Position numbers and translations under genes: made by a program. The notes under the pieces were generated by a model. That model saw only the letters and a list, made by a program, of their open reading frames with translations, had not been told where the DNA came from and searched no databases. From assembly GCA_900314985.1 (NCBI GenBank), contig OMXL01000020.1, positions 1 through 49,405 on the forward strand: DNA of 49,405 nt, written 5' to 3'. The first letter of the stretch is position 1; each line of letters starts with the position of its first letter. Source of the stretch: an uncultured Prevotellaceae bacterium. Lineage in GTDB: Bacteria; Bacteroidota; Bacteroidia; Bacteroidales; Bacteroidaceae. Of this stretch, positions 7,641 through 15,039 are shown piece by piece.

Positions 7641-9668
7641 ATGACTAAAAGAACGACACTTGCCGCCCTATTAGCGGTAGCCACGCTGGGTCTTAACGCT
7701 CAGAAGCCGATGACCGCTCCTAAGGGTGGAAAGGCCATTAGTGATGAATTAATCGGTATTTTCTTCGAGGACATCAGCTCGTCAGCTGACGGTGGTCTCT
7801 ATGCCGAGTTGGTACAGAACGGCTCTTTCGAGTTTAATCCCAACGAGAAAGACGGATGGGGTCCCTCTACCGCATGGAAGATGGTTCGTCCAGGCCACTC
7901 ACTGGGTAAGTTGGATATCCGTATGACTGACGGTATTCACCCCAACAACCCCACCTACATGCGTCTGCACACCGAGCGTGCCAAGGAGTACTACGACTAC
8001 AAGGGCTGGAAGGGCTTTGGTTTGGAGAATGCCGGTTTCGACGGCATCTCTGTGAAGGCTGGTGCCAAGTACGACTTCTCTGCCTTCTTCCGCAATGTAG
8101 ACAAGACCAAGCAGGTTCGTGTAGTACTCGGTGTTCCTCAGGGTTGGGGAAAAGACCTCAAGGTACTCGACGAAGCTACCATCACTGTCAGCGACAAGCA
8201 GTGGAAGAAGTACGGTGCCGTGCTGACAGCCTCAGAAGATTGTAAGAATGCCGTTCTGCAAATCCTGGTGCTCAATGTTGGTGACCTCGACGTAGATATG
8301 GTATCACTCATGCCAGAGGACACCTATAAAGGTCATGGCCTGCGTAAAGACCTCGCTCAGGCATTGGCCGACCTGCAGCCTAAGTTCATGCGCTTCCCCG
8401 GTGGTTGCGTAGTACACGGCGGTGGCGATGGCTTCTGGGACACCTATCGCTGGAAGACCACTATCGGTCCTAAGGAGACACGTCGTGGTTTGAAGAACAC
8501 ATGGGGCTACCATCAGAGCATGGGTCTGGGATACTTTGAGTATTTCCAGTTCTGCGAAGACCTCGGTATGGAGCCTCTGCCCATCCTGCCTTGTGGTGTA
8601 AGCTGTCAGGGTGCCAATGGTGGTTGGAACATGTATCCCACACAGGCTCAGGACGTAGTACCCATGAGCGAGATGGACGAGTGGGTAGCTGAAGCTATCG
8701 ACCTTATTGAGTGGGCCAATGGCGACCCCGCTACCAACAAGTGGGCTAAGATGCGTGCTGATGCAGGCCATCCAGAGCCCTTCAACCTGAAGTATCTCGG
8801 TCTGGGTAATGAGGAGAAGATCAGCCCTGAGTTCAACGAGCGCTTCAAGTACATCTATGAGCGCGTCACCAAGGCTCATCCTGAGATTGTCATCGTAGGT
8901 ACCGCTGGTCCTGGCTCACACCCAGGCAATGCAGACCTCGAGAACGGCTGGAAGCTGGCTGACGAACTGGGCATGCCTGTCATCGACGAGCACTACTACG
9001 AGCCCAACGCCTATTTCCTCTCTTCACGCCAGTACAACTACTATCCTCGCGACCGCAAGACCAAGGTTTATCTGGGTGAATATGCCGCAAAGGACAAGAA
9101 GCTCATCGACGCACTGGCCGAGGGTCTCTATCTGTTGCATGTAGAGCAGAATGGCGACATCGTAACGATGACCAGCTATGCTCCCCTCTTCGCCAAGAAG
9201 AACGCCACCAACTGGAACCCCGACATGATCTACTTCGACAACGAGCGTCCTTACCTCACCTGCAGCTACTACGTACAGCAGCTGTTCGGACAGTCAAGCG
9301 GCCAGTACTACTATGGCGACTGCGTGACTATCGAGAGTCCTGATGCTGCTCCCCGTTGGCGTGGACTGCCCGAAGGACAGGAGAGTGGCAACCTGCAGGG
9401 ACAGAGCGTCGTGCTCAACGTGAAGACTCGCAAGCTCTATGTCAAGCTGGTCAACGCTGGTGCAGAGGCTAAGAAGGCCAACATCGACCTGAGCCGCTTC
9501 GGTGTCAAGAAGAATGCCGTAAAGACCGTTCTGACTGGCAAGGCTGACGACGAGAACAACTACGAGAAGCAGCCCATCGCTCCACAGAAGGAGACCATCA
9601 AGGCTCAGAAGAAGTTCAGCATCGACCTGCAGCCCTACTCTATGGTTATGTACGAGTACCAGCTGTAA
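7641..9668 (+). CDS. Secreted alpha-L-arabinofuranosidase, GH51
   Basis: A 675-residue GH51 enzyme that would release terminal arabinofuranose from arabinan or arabinoxylan. The start at 7641 gives a clean signal peptide (MTKRTTLAALLAVATLGLNA). Residues 45-225 hold a CBM4-like beta-sandwich insertion, common in bacterial GH51. The TIM barrel follows with the substrate Arg in MRFPGG (R251), acid/base Glu391 in LGLGNEE and nucleophile Glu480 in YLGEYA. A C-terminal beta domain (from about 560) ends in YSMVMYEY. Secretion suggests periplasmic or surface action. The gene has its own promoter and is separated from the PUL by the repeat-rich gap and the GH3-like gene, so it need not belong to it. 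Confidence 0.93.
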   Translation: MTKRTTLAALLAVATLGLNAQKPMTAPKGGKAISDELIGIFFEDISSSADGGLYAELVQNGSFEFNPNEKDGWGPSTAWKMVRPGHSLGKLDIRMTDGIHPNNPTYMRLHTERAKEYYDYKGWKGFGLENAGFDGISVKAGAKYDFSAFFRNVDKTKQVRVVLGVPQGWGKDLKVLDEATITVSDKQWKKYGAVLTASEDCKNAVLQILVLNVGDLDVDMVSLMPEDTYKGHGLRKDLAQALADLQPKFMRFPGGCVVHGGGDGFWDTYRWKTTIGPKETRRGLKNTWGYHQSMGLGYFEYFQFCEDLGMEPLPILPCGVSCQGANGGWNMYPTQAQDVVPMSEMDEWVAEAIDLIEWANGDPATNKWAKMRADAGHPEPFNLKYLGLGNEEKISPEFNERFKYIYERVTKAHPEIVIVGTAGPGSHPGNADLENGWKLADELGMPVIDEHYYEPNAYFLSSRQYNYYPRDRKTKVYLGEYAAKDKKLIDALAEGLYLLHVEQNGDIVTMTSYAPLFAKKNATNWNPDMIYFDNERPYLTCSYYVQQLFGQSSGQYYYGDCVTIESPDAAPRWRGLPEGQESGNLQGQSVVLNVKTRKLYVKLVNAGAEAKKANIDLSRFGVKKNAVKTVLTGKADDENNYEKQPIAPQKETIKAQKKFSIDLQPYSMVMYEYQL

Positions 9669-9793
9669 GCCATGGGGATTCTTGATTCTATGATACTTCG
9701 TTTACAATAAATCAACGCGTGGGCACATAGGGCGTTCCCAGGAACGAGAATAGCTCGCCCAGCGATGGGGGTAGCTGTTATGCGAAAAAATGC

Positions 9794-10001
9794 TACCACT
9801 TTTCGGCGGCTATAACTGATACGGCGGTGGTTACAACTGATACGTGAAAAAGTGGTACGACTTTCTGAAAAGTCGTACCACTTTTGGAAAAACCGTACCA
9901 CTTTCTGACGGGAACATCTAATACGCAACTGTATACAGCTGTCTCGTGACTGGCTACAGCTAATACGCAACTGGCTTAGGCTGTCTCGTTGCTGTATCAG
10001 T
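9794..10001. repeat. Repeat cluster with about 21-bp periodicity and a long hairpin
   Basis: Non-coding. Four copies of a 17-mer, consensus GGNTAYARCTRATACGN, start at 9808, 9829, 9910 and 9952. Three direct copies of TACCACTTTY (9794, 9876, 9896) and one inverted copy (9848-9857) are interleaved. 9848-9864 and 9869-9885 form a perfect 17-bp stem with loop CTGA. 9918-10001 also reads as about two copies of a 42-bp tandem unit (CTAATACGCAACTG at 9918 and 9960; GCTGTCTCGT at 9938 and 9980). No function is known to me. Confidence 0.8.
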
Positions 10002-10054
10002 CTATCACTGACGCATAAATAATGTATGCGCGCGGGTGCACCGTGCGCGCGAGA

Positions 10055-10068
10055 ACTTTTCGAAAAGT
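10055..10068. repeat. Perfect 14-bp palindrome
   Basis: ACTTTTCGAAAAGT is exactly self-complementary. Just before it, 10029-10051 is a CGCGCG...CGCGCG hairpin around GGTGCACC. These sit between the 21-bp-periodic cluster and the nested inverted repeat. Confidence 0.6.
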
Positions 10069-10249
10069 ATCTTTCACCTTCACCAACATTAGCGCAAACG
10101 CCCTGTACAAAGGCATTTCAGCCAATCCGCATCCCGAATTTGCTTTCACATATCTTTCACCTATCTTTCACCACGAGCGGGTGAAGGTTAGGTGAAGGAA
10201 ACCGCCTATTTACAGGGACTTTTAGCCTCCGAGGTGAAGGTGAAGGATA
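10068..10249. repeat. MITE-like nested inverted-repeat element
   Basis: 17-bp ends, TATCTTTCACCTTCACC (10068-10084) and GGTGAAGGTGAAGGATA (10233-10249), are inverted repeats with one mismatch. Inside are a second inverted set (TATCTTTCACC twice at about 10151-10172; GGTGAAGG and GGTGAAGG at about 10180-10198) and a third pair (CCCTGTA / TACAGGG). No open frame of note. It could be a non-autonomous mobile element or a large RNA fold; no target-site duplication was established. Confidence 0.5.
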
Positions 10250-10270
10250 ATTATTTAAAACTGTTTTTTA

Positions 10271-10308
10271 AGGACAGAAGCCAACACGGAGTAAGTGTCC
10301 TATCCGTG
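10271..10308 (+). other. Possible H-type RNA pseudoknot upstream of the GH3-like gene
   Basis: AGGACA (10271-10276) can pair with TGTCCT (10296-10301), and CACGGA (10285-10290) with TCCGTG (10303-10308). The two 6-bp stems interleave with loops of 8, 5 and 1 nt, the layout of an H-type pseudoknot. It lies upstream of the predicted promoter of the next gene, so a riboswitch role for that gene is unlikely unless another promoter exists. Confidence 0.3.
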
Positions 10309-10411
10309 ATACAGTAGATTCTTTTGGGGGCCACAAAAGGGAATATCACTTTCTAAATTTACAATTCTGTTTCAGAATTTACAAAAATTGCAGAAGTAGA
10401 AGGGATTGCTA

Positions 10412-10442
10412 TTGCGAGATTGCTAATAAATCAGTATATTTG
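10412..10442 (+). promoter_or_regulatory. Promoter of the GH3-like gene
   Basis: TTG (10412-10414), 20 bp, TATATTTG (10435-10442), 25 bp before the ATG at 10468. Confidence 0.65.
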
Positions 10443-10467
10443 CCAAAGAAATTGATAATATGATACT

Positions 10468-11658
10468 ATGGACAGGAAAGTGATTAAGATAGTCAATGAA
10501 GCACGATGGGCTGACGGACAGACTGTGAGGAACAGGCTGGAGGACATCACGTATAACCCCATGCGCAGTCAGGAGGAATTCGTGATGAGGATGGTTCGTG
10601 AGAATGCACAGACGGAATACGGACGTGCACACAATTTCAAGGGCATCCGCACCGTGGAGGAGTTCAGAGAGCTCTTGCCGCTGACGACCTACGAAGACTA
10701 TGCTGACCAGATAGGACGTATAGCCAATGGCGAGAAGAACGTCTTGACGGCCTATCTCACCGAGAACATGTCGACGCTGGATGGCATCAGACAGTTGCCA
10801 CAGTCACGATGGAGTGTGCAGACCAGCTACGACTACAGCTTCTGTGCGGCCTTCTACTTGGCAGGCAACCAAGACCTACTGACGGAGGGTATGACGCTGA
10901 ACCTGATAGACTGCAGCACGGAGAAGCTAGCGAGCGGTATGACGGTGAGAAACATGCTGGCGCATCTGCTGATTAAACGCGAGATGGGCAACAATCAGGC
11001 ATTCGTGATACCCTTGGACCTGACAAACGCGTCGGAGAAGACAGACATCCGCTACTGTCAGGCGCTGTATGCGCTGAGCCAGAAAGACCTGTCGCTGGCC
11101 ATCTGCGAGCACTACGACAACATGGTGGAGCTGCTGCGCTATATCGAGAAGCACTGGCCACAACTGGCAGAGGACATTGAGAAGGGCAACACGCTGGTGC
11201 AGCCCGACGCAGCGCGCGCCAATGCCATCCGCGAGATTATGGAGGAGCACAATATAGGCACACAGATGACGGGACAGCTATGGCCGGGACTGCGCTGTAT
11301 CATGGTGTACGACGTGGATCGTCTGAGTGCCAGTTTCGAACTGCTACGCACCTACTGCGGCAGTGATGTGCACTTTATCTTTACAGGCATCTGTTCGACC
11401 ATCGGCACCTTCTCGACAGCCGTGAATATGGACGACCCGCAGACAGTGCTGATTCCTGACAGCGTATTCTACGAATTCAAACCCAAGGAGGCCAAAGGCT
11501 ATAGCCACCTGCTCACCCTCAACCAATTAGAAATAGGGCGCAGCTACGAGCTCGTAGCCACCACCCTATCTGGTCTCTATCGTTATAAAACAAAGAAGAC
11601 ATTCCTCGTTGTAGGTCGCTACCACGATACTCCTACCGTGATTATGGACAAGGAGTAA
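10468..11658 (+). CDS. Shortened GH3 (auxin-responsive type) acyl-adenylate family protein, probably inactive
   Basis: 396 residues resembling the GH3 acyl-amido synthetase fold (not glycoside hydrolase family 3). Family landmarks are NAQTEYGRAHNFKGI (46-60), EEFRELLPLTTYEDY and NGEKNVLT near the N-terminus, and YELVATTLSGLYRYKTKKTFLVVGRYHDTP near the C-terminus. Two things are wrong. The ATP-binding motif, normally SSGTTG-like, reads MSTLDGIRQLPQS at 101-113. The protein also stops right after the GLYRY region, lacking the C-terminal domain of about 100 residues found in usual family members of about 500. The frame is otherwise intact and has a good promoter, so it may be a pseudoenzyme or a decaying gene. 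Family call fairly sure; function unknown. Confidence 0.75.
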   Translation: MDRKVIKIVNEARWADGQTVRNRLEDITYNPMRSQEEFVMRMVRENAQTEYGRAHNFKGIRTVEEFRELLPLTTYEDYADQIGRIANGEKNVLTAYLTENMSTLDGIRQLPQSRWSVQTSYDYSFCAAFYLAGNQDLLTEGMTLNLIDCSTEKLASGMTVRNMLAHLLIKREMGNNQAFVIPLDLTNASEKTDIRYCQALYALSQKDLSLAICEHYDNMVELLRYIEKHWPQLAEDIEKGNTLVQPDAARANAIREIMEEHNIGTQMTGQLWPGLRCIMVYDVDRLSASFELLRTYCGSDVHFIFTGICSTIGTFSTAVNMDDPQTVLIPDSVFYEFKPKEAKGYSHLLTLNQLEIGRSYELVATTLSGLYRYKTKKTFLVVGRYHDTPTVIMDKE

Positions 11659-11669
11659 TTCTGGGACAC

Positions 11670-12578
11670 CTACTTCACCAACACCTTACGAATAGTACCA
11701 TCAGGCTGGCGCACGATATTCAAACCGTGCGTCAGGTGCTGATGGACGGTGCCCTGCAGGTCGTAAATCTGAACTGCAGCGGCGGGGGTATCATTAGTTG
11801 TTTGAATAGCCGTTGGTTGTTGGGTAGGACGCGTCGAGGCAGAGAGCAGCTCGGCCTGGATGGTCTCGGTGAAGAGGTTGACACGGAGGCGGTAGGTGCC
11901 TGGCGTCTTGACCTGCCACTTGGTGTCGCTGCCACCCGTGCGCAACTGGGTAGAGGTCAGGATGTCCTCACCATTCTGATAGGGATGCAACTCGCGCGGT
12001 CCCCACTCCATCTGTCCCTCTAACTTGAAGTTACCGGGTTCTACGACGTTGTCGTAGATGCCCAACTCGCCCGTCCACTCGAAGACGTAGGGGTCTTCGT
12101 GGTCGCGCGTGAAGGATTGCATGTTGTCGCGTTTCCACTCCACATTGTCTGAACCACCAGGGAAGGCACTGCCCGCAATGAGCAACTCGTTCCACGGCAG
12201 GAAGAGCTCGCCACGAACGGTACGGCCAGCGGTATCGACGATGAAGCGGTAGGTATTCTCACTAAACGGCACTACCCAACCGGCACTGTGCTGGTCGGTA
12301 GTGAGGGTATAGGCAAGTCCATAGTTGATGAGATAGGAATCGACCAACTTGGGAGCCAGAAACTGCGTGACGCCCTCCTGATAGGTGGCGGTGGTCATGA
12401 GTTGCAACTCACCCTCTGCCAAGGCTCCCGCAAAGCGGAACTTGCCATCAGGGCGCAACACCAGCTGACAGGGACCGTCGGGCAGTGCCGTTCCGGTAGC
12501 CCACAACTCCTGCGGCTGTGCGGCTACATGGCAGCTAAAGAGAAATGAAAAAATGACAAATAAAAAGGAACGTATCAT
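11670..12578 (-). CDS. SusE/SusF-like starch-binding-type surface protein with C-terminal sorting-like tail
   Basis: 302 residues with a signal peptide (to about residue 20, VAA/QP). Two related modules follow: ELWATGTALPDGPCQL...FRFAGAL and ELLIAGSAFPGGSDNVEWKR...YVFEWTG, ending in LRTGGSDTKWQVKTPGTYRLRVNLF, a pattern seen in SusE/SusF glycan-binding domains. The tail QIYDLQG...GLNIVRQPDGTIRKVLVK resembles the C-terminal tails of secreted Prevotella proteins. It lacks a clear lipobox. It is the last gene of unit A, 25 bp after GH31, and is a longer relative of the protein at 20100-20813. Likely role: holding a glucan or glycan at the cell surface. The ligand is not evident. Confidence 0.72.
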   Translation of the reverse strand: MIRSFLFVIFSFLFSCHVAAQPQELWATGTALPDGPCQLVLRPDGKFRFAGALAEGELQLMTTATYQEGVTQFLAPKLVDSYLINYGLAYTLTTDQHSAGWVVPFSENTYRFIVDTAGRTVRGELFLPWNELLIAGSAFPGGSDNVEWKRDNMQSFTRDHEDPYVFEWTGELGIYDNVVEPGNFKLEGQMEWGPRELHPYQNGEDILTSTQLRTGGSDTKWQVKTPGTYRLRVNLFTETIQAELLSASTRPTQQPTAIQTTNDTPAAAVQIYDLQGTVHQHLTHGLNIVRQPDGTIRKVLVK

Positions 12579-12603
12579 AAAAGTTTTTGTGTGTGTCGTA
12601 AGC

Positions 12604-15039
12604 TTATTGTCTGACTATTTTGTGGGTGGTGACACGGCCGTCAGCCCATGTACGACGAACGATGCCCACCGTATTCTGAAGACCTGACTGAGAAGAGAGG
12701 CGACGACCCTGCAGGTCGTAATAGTGCTCCTGCTGCATCTTTCTGTTTTCGACATTCTGAATGCCCGTCGTAGCACGCTGAACAGAGAGCGTGACAGTCT
12801 CGTCGCAGGGAGTAGAAGGGATGGTGACGGTCAGCATACGTTGGTCAGCATCGTAGCTCCAGCTATCGACAACGAGGTCGTTGATGCGAACAGATTGTGG
12901 CATCTCCTCAGCCAACAGCTGCACCTGATAGGAGCGCTCCGCCAGCATGCCGTCGAACTGACCTTGGCGAGGCTCGATGGTGAGCAGTAGCTCGTGGTCG
13001 GTACGCTGCTGACGAATTAGCGTCGTGGTGTAGCCACCCGTCGTATAGTTCTGCGTGTCGCCCTCATCCTCGTAGAGCGAGGTCTCGCCATCGGCACCAG
13101 GTACCACGAGGAGGTGCAGGTCAGCAGGGCGCGTCTTGAGGTTCTCTACCATAGGATTGCAGGGCACGATGGCTCCCGCACGATAGAAATAAGGTATCTC
13201 CTCCTGACCATACCAGTCGCTGATGGTCTGGTCGCCCTGCAGCAAGGTGCCTCGGCAAACGTCAAACCACTGACCTTCGGGAAGCCACGTCTGGTGGAAC
13301 GCCATGCCCTCACGCTCGGCGGCAGTAACCACGGGCGATACCAGGATGTCGTCGCCAAACATATACTCTTGTTCAGCACGGTAGGCCTCGTTCTCCTCAG
13401 GCCACTCGTAGTAGAGCGGACGGCAGATGCTGATGCCCGTATCATAAGCCTGACGGGCAGCGGTATAGATGTAGGGCATGAGCTGGTAGCGCAGGTTGAC
13501 ACACTTCAGCATGGAGGGGAAATTCTCGTACTTCCAGATGCGACGCTCGTTGCCTGCCTGACTGGAACCATGGGTGCGGAAGATGGGCGAGAAGACGCCA
13601 AACTGCAGCCAGCGCAGCATGAGTTCTGGGTTGGGGTCGCCAATCTGTATGTGACCACCGAGGTCGTGGCCCCAATAGCCAAAGCAGACGTTAGAGGCCG
13701 TAGCTGTGAAGTATGGCTGGAAGGCCAGTGAGCCGAAGGTGCCATAGGTATCTCCCGAGAAGCCGATGGGATAGCGGTGAGAGCCCAGTCCACCCCAGCG
13801 GTGGAAGATGAGGGGGCGACGGTCAGGACGGTTCTGACGCATATCGTTATAGAACACGTGGTTGCACCAGAAGGTCTCGCCCAGTCCGTTGAGATAGTGG
13901 CTGGTCAGGTTCTGTTGCCAGTCGAGCCACCAGAAGTCGACACCCTGGCGCTCACGATCGCGGATGATGTGCTTGAACATAGCACGGTAGAAGGTAGAGT
14001 CTTCCAACTGCCAGGGCACGCGGTCGGTCGAGGCAGGAAGTCCCATATCGTCGCGAATCTCTGCGAAATGCTCCTCATAGCTGGCCACGCCGTCGGCAGG
14101 ATGGAGGTTCAGACTGACCTTCAGTCCCTGCTGGTGCATCCAGCGGAGCAGTCCCTCAGGATTGGATATCAGATTCTTGTTCCAGGTCCAACCCGTCCAA
14201 CCATCCAAGTGCCAGTCCATATCCATAATCATCACGTCGATGGGGATATCGTTCTGCTTGATTTCGTTGGTCAGGTTCATAAAGTCACTCTGCGAATAGC
14301 GCTGGTACTTGCTGTACCAGTAGCCAAGGGCATAGAGTGGCGGCATGGGCTGGCGTCCGGCAATCTTGATGTAGTCGCCAATGGCCTTCTTATACTCGTG
14401 ACCATAGCCCATGAAATACATATCGATGGCATTCTTGTCAACAGGTGTGGCCACCCAGTCGATGCCATCCACCTGCTTGTCGAAGGCGAAGGTGGTGGAA
14501 CCGTCGCCACGCTTGGTGGCAGGCGACTCGTCGATGACCGCCCAGCCAGCACGCGAGATGACGCCATTCTCCAGGCCATCACGCTGGTTGTCGCCGCTGG
14601 CGTTGTCAAGGGTGCGCTTCGTACCCTTGAGGTTCAGTGCATCCTCCTTGCCAGGATACCAGACGACCTGATGACCACCGACCTTGAAGGTGATGTGGAG
14701 GTTGTCGGGTTTCTGGTATTGAGGCGAGATGATGCTGTTCTTCTTATAACAGAGCGTCAGCGCCTCGGTCTCGATATAGAGATAGCCGCCCTCCTCGCGC
14801 GTGGTATAGGCAGGTACGGGCAGACGACGATTGACGACGGCAAACGTGGCACGGTCTTCAAACTTCGCCGAACTGCTGTACTGGATGCGAATCATCTCGG
14901 GCGTCAGCACGGTGAAGCGTGCTCTTCCTGAGGTGACCACCGCTGTGGGATCAGCTACCGGATTGGATAAAAGGGTCTCTGCCGACAGCTGCACGAGGCA
15001 GCATGTCAGCAGAGCCATCAGAAGAATAAACTTTCTCAC
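12604..15039 (-). CDS. GH31 glycosidase (alpha-glucosidase/alpha-xylosidase type), paralogue 1
   Basis: 811 residues with signal peptide MRKFILLMALLTCCLVQLSA. The N-terminal beta-sandwich (about 30-225) is followed by the TIM barrel: IMDMDWH near 271, nucleophile Asp373 in FWWLDWQQ, acid/base Asp430 in YPIGFSGD, then GYWGHDLGGH. A DUF5110-like region carries GADGETSLYEDEGD. The end, YYDLQGRRL...RRTWADGRV, is a secretion-tail-like segment absent from the paralogue at 20827-23079. It overlaps the upstream gene by 4 bp, so translation is probably coupled. Retaining alpha-glycosidase activity is well supported; whether the sugar is glucose, xylose or another cannot be read from these motifs. Confidence 0.9.
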   Translation of the reverse strand: MRKFILLMALLTCCLVQLSAETLLSNPVADPTAVVTSGRARFTVLTPEMIRIQYSSSAKFEDRATFAVVNRRLPVPAYTTREEGGYLYIETEALTLCYKKNSIISPQYQKPDNLHITFKVGGHQVVWYPGKEDALNLKGTKRTLDNASGDNQRDGLENGVISRAGWAVIDESPATKRGDGSTTFAFDKQVDGIDWVATPVDKNAIDMYFMGYGHEYKKAIGDYIKIAGRQPMPPLYALGYWYSKYQRYSQSDFMNLTNEIKQNDIPIDVMIMDMDWHLDGWTGWTWNKNLISNPEGLLRWMHQQGLKVSLNLHPADGVASYEEHFAEIRDDMGLPASTDRVPWQLEDSTFYRAMFKHIIRDRERQGVDFWWLDWQQNLTSHYLNGLGETFWCNHVFYNDMRQNRPDRRPLIFHRWGGLGSHRYPIGFSGDTYGTFGSLAFQPYFTATASNVCFGYWGHDLGGHIQIGDPNPELMLRWLQFGVFSPIFRTHGSSQAGNERRIWKYENFPSMLKCVNLRYQLMPYIYTAARQAYDTGISICRPLYYEWPEENEAYRAEQEYMFGDDILVSPVVTAAEREGMAFHQTWLPEGQWFDVCRGTLLQGDQTISDWYGQEEIPYFYRAGAIVPCNPMVENLKTRPADLHLLVVPGADGETSLYEDEGDTQNYTTGGYTTTLIRQQRTDHELLLTIEPRQGQFDGMLAERSYQVQLLAEEMPQSVRINDLVVDSWSYDADQRMLTVTIPSTPCDETVTLSVQRATTGIQNVENRKMQQEHYYDLQGRRLSSQSGLQNTVGIVRRTWADGRVTTHKIVRQ

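Noticed and set aside
9635-9970. 111-residue minus-strand frame
   Set aside because: It overlaps the end of GH51 and is otherwise a translation of the non-coding repeat cluster (repeated KVV.FF and RISCS patterns).
9794-10001. CRISPR-like array
   Set aside because: Repeats are short, uneven and partly inverted, with spacers of 4-64 bp; no cas genes are near.
10271-10308. Known riboswitch class
   Set aside because: The interleaved stems do not match any riboswitch consensus I can recall, and a promoter lies between it and the gene.
13777-14931. 384-residue plus-strand open frame opposite GH31
   Set aside because: It is antisense to a certain GH31 gene. The paralogue at 20827-23079 shows a similar antisense frame at the same place, so it follows from codon use. 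Its translation has no recognisable domain.
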